This document shows, piece after piece, positions 33,842 through 38,693 of a DNA stretch of 38,693 nt (position 1 is the stretch's first letter; the number at the start of each line of letters is the position of its first letter). Location of the stretch: contig JAYVSL010000050.1 in NCBI GenBank assembly GCA_043775355.1, positions 1 through 38,693 on the forward strand, written 5' to 3'. This DNA is from BOG-1363 sp043775355 (GTDB lineage Bacteria; Planctomycetota; UBA11346). Made by a program: the position numbers and the translations under genes. The notes under the pieces were generated by a model. That model was not told the origin of the DNA. It worked only from the letters and a program-made list of their open reading frames with translations, and did no database searches.

Positions 33842-35551
33842 CTAAGGCCGCTTATAAATTTCTCCGGCTTTCACCGACTGAGCGCTCCAAGCCAAGGTCT
33901 TATTAGCAAGAAATACACCATAACGCGGGCCTTGATTCGTGCTTACTGGATCTTTCGTCGCCAAGACAATGGTCATCGGATTGGTGTTGCCGATATTCCC
34001 AGGCAATGGTGCATAGAGCAGTGGTTCTCCGCTAACCGGGCAACGGAAGCGATTGACATAATTCCGATCATGAATCACGCCACGCTCCCACATTTGTCCC
34101 AGGCTGGTCGGCCAACTATCATAGTGAAACGCGTAATCCATCGCTGCCGTGCCGACCATATTTAAGATCGTTGCACATTCGACCTGGGTTTTGCCGGTCA
34201 TCGGCTTCCAACCTGGATTGCTGTATGCATCAGTACCGAGGCCTTCAAACACAATCGCCGTGAGGAGCGCTTTATCGATACCAGCAATCGTGCCTGGATG
34301 AACCACACCAGCTTTAGTTAGATTATCGATCTGACGATCAGCCATCCATCCCAAGTGGACGGCATAAGGGGCATCCGTCGCCGGTGCCTTGCCCTGAGTC
34401 CGCATATCTGCGCGCAAAGCCGGTTCGGTTTCTGGCATCTTGCTGATCGCTAAATACCAATCCATCGCACGCACTGCCGACGCGTCTTTGCCAGGCACGC
34501 CGATCTCTGCTTGGCGACGAAGAGATTCAGCTACTACCAGCATGGTCTCCGGCAACTTGATCCGCGGAAATTCTTCGCCGGCAATGGCCTCCATAAATTC
34601 ACTCGATGAACGTTGCAAAAACGACAGGTAAACACGCTGTAGCGTGATGCGTGAGCGCACAAGACTGCGCATCAGCTCACCATCTTTTCGCTCTTTCAGT
34701 CGTTCATTGAGACTCATGATAATTTTTTGACAATTCGCCAAATTACCATCACGCATTTCAAAACCGTACGTAGTTAGCCCAGCAATAAAATATCCCTCGT
34801 CGGTCAGACTTTCGCTCTCAAAGATTGAGCGATAAATGGGTAACCACTTCGCAATTGAAAACTTTTCGCCGTCCTTGATTTTGCGAACAACTTTATCATT
34901 GAGCTCACTATAGCCGCCGGCGAGGGATGGATGGGCAATCGATAAATTCGCTCGGCAACGTAACGCCCACGCACCCATCAGCGCCACTTTTGCTAATACG
35001 GCCGGACGGGCACCTCGTTTCTCATAACATCTATAGGTATATTCATACCGGCGCTCAATCGGGATGTCGCCTTGTGATAGAACAAAGGTATCACGATCTG
35101 GCGGCTGCATGCCACGTTGTTTGGCCATACCGATTGCCGTTTGAAAACCTTTATTCCAATCAATTTTATACTCGGTATTAAATTCTTTATCTACCCACGC
35201 ACGGAAATCAGCGGATAATGGCGCACGAAATTTTCCGGTTTTTTCATCCCATTCTGCCACCATCGCACTAAAATAACTGCGCGGATCCGTAGCGACATAG
35301 AGATCATATTCCGCAGCACCCGAACTATGACGACAACCATCATCATCACTGCCCATGTCCGCCAGAAAGTCTCCACCTTGTTTCGTTGGTGGCTCATAGA
35401 CGACCGAAAATGGCTTACCGGTGATCGGTGAAACGGCTTCGAAATTTCGCATTTCAACAGCCGAAATCGTTGAACACGCCAAGCCCACAAGGATGACGAC
35501 TGTCCAGTGTTGAGTCATTTTGGTTATTTGACGTTTACAGATCATTAACAT
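33842..35551 (-). CDS. Unknown secreted protein with a DUF2225-like start
   Basis: I do not recognise this 569-residue protein. After an N-terminal signal (QHWTVVILVGLACSTISA, about 14-31) the mature part begins with 'VSPITGKPFSVVYEPP', then 'SDDDGCRHSSGAAEYDLYVATDPRSYFSAMV', resembling DUF2225. The middle is helical and repeat-like (TPR-like). The C-terminal 110 residues ('DYAFHYDSWPTSLGQMWERG ... RFRCPVSGEPLLYAPLPG') resemble the C-terminal domain of type II secretion pseudopilin-like planctomycete proteins. The ATG at 35551 has AAGGAC about 10 nt upstream and its start overlaps the end of the small 68-aa gene by 17 nt. It precedes holB by 2 bp, so a joint transcript is expected. Confidence 0.82.
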   Translation of the reverse strand: MLMICKRQITKMTQHWTVVILVGLACSTISAVEMRNFEAVSPITGKPFSVVYEPPTKQGGDFLADMGSDDDGCRHSSGAAEYDLYVATDPRSYFSAMVAEWDEKTGKFRAPLSADFRAWVDKEFNTEYKIDWNKGFQTAIGMAKQRGMQPPDRDTFVLSQGDIPIERRYEYTYRCYEKRGARPAVLAKVALMGAWALRCRANLSIAHPSLAGGYSELNDKVVRKIKDGEKFSIAKWLPIYRSIFESESLTDEGYFIAGLTTYGFEMRDGNLANCQKIIMSLNERLKERKDGELMRSLVRSRITLQRVYLSFLQRSSSEFMEAIAGEEFPRIKLPETMLVVAESLRRQAEIGVPGKDASAVRAMDWYLAISKMPETEPALRADMRTQGKAPATDAPYAVHLGWMADRQIDNLTKAGVVHPGTIAGIDKALLTAIVFEGLGTDAYSNPGWKPMTGKTQVECATILNMVGTAAMDYAFHYDSWPTSLGQMWERGVIHDRNYVNRFRCPVSGEPLLYAPLPGNIGNTNPMTIVLATKDPVSTNQGPRYGVFLANKTLAWSAQSVKAGEIYKRP

Positions 35552-35741
35552 GGCGAGGTGTCCTTTTTAGATTTTGATCTTCGGTCAATCTCGTCCTTTC
35601 CCCTCGCATGGGAAATTTCGCGACCAACAAGAAGACGGTATGCGGGATATCATCGCCATTGCGCTCACACGATGAGATCACCCGTATGCCGGGCACTGCG
35701 TTGAGTGTACAAACGACGACCGCCACAGTCTTGACGACCAT
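35535..35741 (-). CDS. Small protein with an 'LNAVPGIRVISSCE' motif
   Basis: The 68-residue protein starts at the ATG at 35741, 42 bp after rplU, and its stop lies inside the next gene by 17 nt. The stretch 'TLNAVPGIRVISSCERNGDD' recalls a small conserved family in which a Cys follows 'GI..i.SC'. I recall that family but cannot name it. The frame continues in register from the rplU stop codon through 15 in-frame sense codons with no other start, so it might be an extension left after a mutation. It occupies the place where rpmA (L27) normally follows rplU. Confidence 0.45.
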   Translation of the reverse strand: MVVKTVAVVVCTLNAVPGIRVISSCERNGDDIPHTVFLLVAKFPMRGERTRLTEDQNLKRTPRHVNDL

Positions 35742-35783
35742 GGCGGTATTCCAGATACGAAGGACGAAACGTCCGACAGTGCG

Positions 35784-36092
35784 TCAACCGCTGATCGAAA
35801 CCACTTGAACCACAGTCTGTTCCGCACGGAAACCACGGCGGCGAAGACTATGTTTACGGCGCTTATACTTACCGATGATGATTTTTTCGCCGCGCTTATG
35901 CTCAACTACTTTGAGCACAGCTTTGGCACCAGCGACGAACGGCGCGCCAATTTTGATTCCTGCATCGCTTGCAAGGAGCAGCACTGGCATTTCGACCATC
36001 GCGCCGACTTCGGCTTGATTGCGGTCAATAGTGAGGCGATCACCGGCAGAAGCACGGTACTGATGGCTGCGATCTTGGATGACGGCGTACAT
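35784..36092 (-). CDS. rplU: 50S ribosomal protein L21
   Basis: The 102-residue protein is L21 across its full length, with the start 'MYAVIQDRSHQYRASAGDRLTIDRNQAEVGAMVE', a central beta-barrel, and the conserved 'VVEHKRGEKIIIGKYKRRKHSLRRRGFRAEQTVV' near the C-terminus that packs on 23S rRNA. It follows the RNase E/G gene by 47 bp on the same strand. Its normal partner, rpmA, is not seen downstream in any frame. Confidence 0.96.
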   Translation of the reverse strand: MYAVIQDRSHQYRASAGDRLTIDRNQAEVGAMVEMPVLLLASDAGIKIGAPFVAGAKAVLKVVEHKRGEKIIIGKYKRRKHSLRRRGFRAEQTVVQVVSISG

Positions 36093-36139
36093 GTAAAACT
36101 CCTGAAACGGTCAGCTAAGCGGGACTGGGCGGGCGGCCT

Positions 36140-37972
36140 TCAACGACGGCGACGCCCATGTGAACGGCGCGGAACCCTAGCGGCCGAGTCAGGGTGCGCA
36201 AGGTCTCGGCTGGTACGGTTCTGAGACGGCGCCGGAACAACCACGGCGACCGCAATATTCGGGCTGAATAAAAGCCGCCGCAAAGCCGCCGCTTCTTCCC
36301 ACAAGGACGGCACCGCACGTACCACAGGTGGCTGCACCACTGGGGCTTGCACAACGGGGACGACAACACTCGCAGCACCGCCTTCCAACTCGCGCTCAAG
36401 ATCGTCGGGCTTCATCGCCGCGACTTCTTTCGCTAAAGCCAAGGCCTTGGCTTGTTCAACCATCAGCGGCGCTAACAAGCTTGGGCGAACCGGCTTTTCC
36501 GTACGTTCACGGCGTTCACCTTTGCGTGCAGTCGGGAGCAAGCGGAAATCGCGCGCTTTCATCAGCCCATCTGCGGTAAACAAAATTCGACAGTCATAAC
36601 GTTCTTCCAGCGCAGCCAGTTCACGATGACGTGAATTAAGCACATTTACCGCCAAATCTTGCGGTACGACCACTTCCAAACGGGTAAGATTACGGGTCGA
36701 CATAGCTTGGCGAATCGCGCGCATACAATCAATTTCGAAACTCTCTGCCGTCTTGATGGAGCCAGTGCCTACGCAGTAGGGACATTCACTCGACGCCACC
36801 AGCTTGTGGCTAGGGCGAGTGCGCTGACGAGTCATTTCAACCAAACCGAAGCGCGACATCGGCGATATCTGGATTTTCGCTTTGTCACCAGCCAACGCAC
36901 GACGCAGAGCAAGCTGCACCAACTTTTGGTGATCGCGATCCTCCATATCAATAAAGTCGATGATGATGAGGCCGCCCAAGTCACGCAGCACCAATTGCTG
37001 AGCAATTCCCTGTGCGGCCTCCAAATTAGTCATCAAAGCGGTGGTCTCGACATCGCCGGCATCGCGATTGCGCGCACTGTTCACGTCAATGGAGACCAAC
37101 GCCTCGGTCTGTTCAATGACAATCGTACCGCCCGAGGCTAATTGAACCTTACGATCGTAGATCGTCCCAATTCGTTCCTCTAAGCCATAATACGTAAAAA
37201 GAGGCAATTCTTCACGATGAAATTGAATTCGATCACAAATTTCGGGCATGAAAACTTGCGCAAAAGCCCGCGCTTCATCATAGAGCTTTTCTTGATCGAT
37301 AATAATGGCTTGTGCATCCGTGCTGGCGACATCACGCAACGTGCGCACGACCACATCGGCCTCTTGATACAAGCAAAATGGCGCCCGCACGCGGCTCGTC
37401 AGCGCTTGAACTTCTGCCCACAAACGTTTGAGAAAATCGTAGTCGAAGCGAATATCGGCTTCACTGCGATCTGCCGACGCTGTGCGCACAATAAAACCCA
37501 TGCCTGCAGGCAGCTCAAAACTGGCGAGCAGGGTTTTTAAGCGCTTGCGCACTACCTGATCTTCAATGCGCTTCGATACCCCCTTGGCCTGTTCGCTATT
37601 CATCATCACCAGATAACGACCGGGCAAAGACACATACATGCTAACGCATGGGCCTTTATCTTTAATCGATTCCTTGGTGATCTGAACCACAATTTCCTGA
37701 CCCGGTTGCAGCGCCTGTTCAATACGAGCATTGCGACCTTTATCGTGGATCACTTCATCAATATGGATGAAACCGTTCTTCCCGGCACCGAGATCGAGAA
37801 ATGCGGCATCTAAACTCGGCTCGACATTGGCGACCCGAGCTTTGTAGATATTGCCAAGATGCTGACCTTCACCGATGCGCTCATGAATAAGCGCTTCGAG
37901 ACGACCGTCACGAATGACCCCAACGCGCATTTCTTGCTCGTCGAGAACATTCATTAATATGTGAGAACCCAT
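36140..37972 (-). CDS. rng: Ribonuclease E/G
   Basis: I chose the ATG at 37972 (610 residues, MGSHILMNVLDEQ); an upstream frame adds 22 atypical residues. It has the S1 domain (IGNIYKARVANVEPSLDAAFLDLGAGKNGFIHIDEV-type, about 35-130), the RNase H/catalytic domain with magnesium Asp296 ('VSIDVNSA') and Asp339 ('IIIDFIDM'), and the zinc link Cys397-x-x-Cys400 ('CPYCVGTG'). These cut single-stranded RNA. The last 100 residues are a low-complexity tail with Val/Pro repeats (VVVPVVQAPVVQPPVV) and a basic end, possibly a scaffold for RNA or partners. It is at the head of a minus-strand operon with rplU, as in many bacteria. Length suggests RNase G with a tail rather than full RNase E. Confidence 0.93.
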   Translation of the reverse strand: MGSHILMNVLDEQEMRVGVIRDGRLEALIHERIGEGQHLGNIYKARVANVEPSLDAAFLDLGAGKNGFIHIDEVIHDKGRNARIEQALQPGQEIVVQITKESIKDKGPCVSMYVSLPGRYLVMMNSEQAKGVSKRIEDQVVRKRLKTLLASFELPAGMGFIVRTASADRSEADIRFDYDFLKRLWAEVQALTSRVRAPFCLYQEADVVVRTLRDVASTDAQAIIIDQEKLYDEARAFAQVFMPEICDRIQFHREELPLFTYYGLEERIGTIYDRKVQLASGGTIVIEQTEALVSIDVNSARNRDAGDVETTALMTNLEAAQGIAQQLVLRDLGGLIIIDFIDMEDRDHQKLVQLALRRALAGDKAKIQISPMSRFGLVEMTRQRTRPSHKLVASSECPYCVGTGSIKTAESFEIDCMRAIRQAMSTRNLTRLEVVVPQDLAVNVLNSRHRELAALEERYDCRILFTADGLMKARDFRLLPTARKGERRERTEKPVRPSLLAPLMVEQAKALALAKEVAAMKPDDLERELEGGAASVVVPVVQAPVVQPPVVRAVPSLWEEAAALRRLLFSPNIAVAVVVPAPSQNRTSRDLAHPDSAARVPRRSHGRRRR

Positions 37973-38038
37973 CGTGATGATCCAAATCGTGGTGACGCCC
38001 GATGATATTCGGTTGTCGGTGAGACTGCGGACACTCAA

Positions 38039-38329
38039 CCCTGAAGGGCGGCGCTCATGCGCAGTCAGAATAAGGCGCTAAAGCTATGAGCATGCCGTGT
38101 AACACAAGCTTGCACCGTGAGTTGCTCGCGACGCCCCTTCTTCAGTCACTCATGATCAACGGATCAACGCGACGATGATGACCGCACAATCGCCTGCAAA
38201 AACCCATCCCTTGTACGTGCACATGCGTCGCTTTCGACATCATTCGCCGAGCTATTTCCCAAATCGACAAACGACCTCGGCAGGCCTTCTGGCCTGCCGA
38301 TGAACAAAATGAACGGTCAAATCCAACGC
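38039..38329. other. 291-bp region before RNase E/G with one perfect hairpin
   Basis: The 10-bp stem tcggcaggcc/ggcctgccga with a ttct loop is at 38277-38300. No T-run follows. It lies 30 bp after the stop of the small repeat protein gene and could be its terminator or a spacer structure. No gene is supported; the RNase E/G promoter should lie here. Confidence 0.45.
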
Positions 38330-38548
38330 TTATGGTTCGTTAATTGTCCGATTGGGCTCTGGTTCCGTCTTCGGGCGCAGATTTAAGCCAGAGAGTCGTT
38401 CACGAAGGCGAAGACGCGCATCTTCGTATTCAAGGCTGGTAAACGTGGCGCGATGATCCAATAATGGATGATCCAATAATGGATGTTGATCCAATAATGG
38501 ACGATGATCCAATAATGGAAATGGATGATCCATAATGGACATACGCAT
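38330..38548 (-). CDS. Small protein with PLLDH repeats
   Basis: From the ATG at 38548 the protein has 72 residues (an upstream GTG at 38599 would make it 89). It starts MRMSIMDHP and then has four or five copies of a PLLDH-type motif (PLLDH, PLLDQ, PLLDH, LLDH) before a helix-rich part, 'TSLEYEDARLRLRERLSGLNLRPKTEPEPNRTINEP'. The DNA repeats are spaced by multiples of three, so the frame is preserved. I do not know this family. A small hairpin lies downstream. Confidence 0.5.
   Translation of the reverse strand: MRMSIMDHPFPLLDHRPLLDQHPLLDHPLLDHRATFTSLEYEDARLRLRERLSGLNLRPKTEPEPNRTINEP
38455..38538. repeat. Five copies of a gatccaataatgg repeat inside a small gene
   Basis: Copies begin at 38455, 38470, 38488, 38506 and 38527 (the last lacks one base), spaced 15, 18, 18 and 21 bp. 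All gaps are multiples of three, as expected for coding repeats. On the minus strand they encode LLDH-like units. Confidence 0.85.
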
Positions 38549-38625
38549 TTCTTTTGTCACTGAGTGAAGAAATAGACATCTCTCTCGTGTCTTTCTCACT
38601 TCTTAACTGAAAAAACCGCCCCTTT

Positions 38626-38656
38626 CCCCAAGCCGTTCCGGCTTGGGGTTTTCTTT
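38626..38656 (+). terminator. Hairpin terminator without an obvious gene
   Basis: A perfect 10-bp stem (ccccaagccg/cggcttgggg, 38626-38648) with a 3-nt loop is preceded by an A-rich run and followed by TTTTCTTT. It reads best as a plus-strand terminator, yet no plus-strand gene lies in the 600 bp upstream; it may serve an unseen RNA, or a gene beyond the edge on the other strand. Confidence 0.7.
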
Positions 38657-38693
38657 GCGTCTTGTTTCGCTGTGTTGGTGTTCTCAGCAAGGC

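Noticed and set aside
35552..35783. A hidden rpmA (L27) gene
   Set aside because: No frame shows the conserved AHKKGVGSSRNGRDS start or the following L27 pattern.
38430..38690. Overlapping minus-strand frame that translates the same repeats as SIIGSS units
   Set aside because: The multiple-of-three spacing keeps several frames open; this one ends right after the repeats and has no structured domain, unlike the PLLDH frame.

Overview
This 38.7 kb window looks like a piece of ordinary chromosome from a bacterium of the Planctomycetes-Verrucomicrobia-Chlamydiae group, most likely a planctomycete. The sequence alone does not give a genus. The clues are a planctomycete-like S2/EF-Ts pair, a large membrane-anchored eukaryote-type Ser/Thr kinase, a GldA / GldF-GldG fusion / DUF4340 gene set, large secreted DUF2341-LamG-esterase-FN3 proteins with a C-terminal sorting tail, and many short tandem and inverted repeats between genes. 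No tRNA, rRNA, CRISPR array, transposase or prophage gene was recognised.

Layout. Positions 1-5507, all on the minus strand: a gene cut by the left edge, a periplasmic haem-motif protein, purT, then the rpsB-tsf pair ending in a strong hairpin terminator. 5967-9659: a secreted esterase-type protein of 1230 residues. 9697-10951: a small unknown gene, a large repeat hairpin, then rnpA-yidD. 10923-13802: the kinase (minus). 13937-20515 (plus): aroK, dnaB, an unknown membrane-anchored protein, der and plsY. 20587-23367: an ECF sigma factor, a HAD phosphatase, dciA and a PPP-type phosphatase. 23430-28482 (minus): the three-gene GldA/GldFG/DUF4340 ABC operon. 28847-31882 (plus): a compact three-gene operon with a small cytoplasmic protein of unknown function, a double-domain SagB-type nitroreductase and a lipoprotein. 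31982-37972 (minus): sigma-70 factor, DNA polymerase III delta', a secreted protein, a small protein, L21 and RNase E/G. The right end holds a small protein with PLLDH repeats.

How the genes work together. Much of the window serves information processing: DnaB with its probable loader DciA, delta', Der, L21, S2, EF-Ts, RNase P protein, RNase E/G and two sigma factors. Around these lie lineage-specific envelope and secretion genes. Two usual partners are missing: rpmH beside rnpA and rpmA beside rplU.

The best candidate for an undescribed system is the 28847-31882 operon: a fused SagB-like flavoenzyme with no RiPP cyclase (YcaO) beside it, a small conserved-looking partner with a weak SecB-like pattern, and an LPP20-like lipoprotein. 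Other points of interest are two copies of a REP-like inverted repeat, an inverted array of 8-bp repeats upstream of rnpA, the in-frame repeat gene at the right end, a small SSC-motif protein between L21 and its neighbour, and the cysteine-containing C-terminal tail of the secreted esterase.
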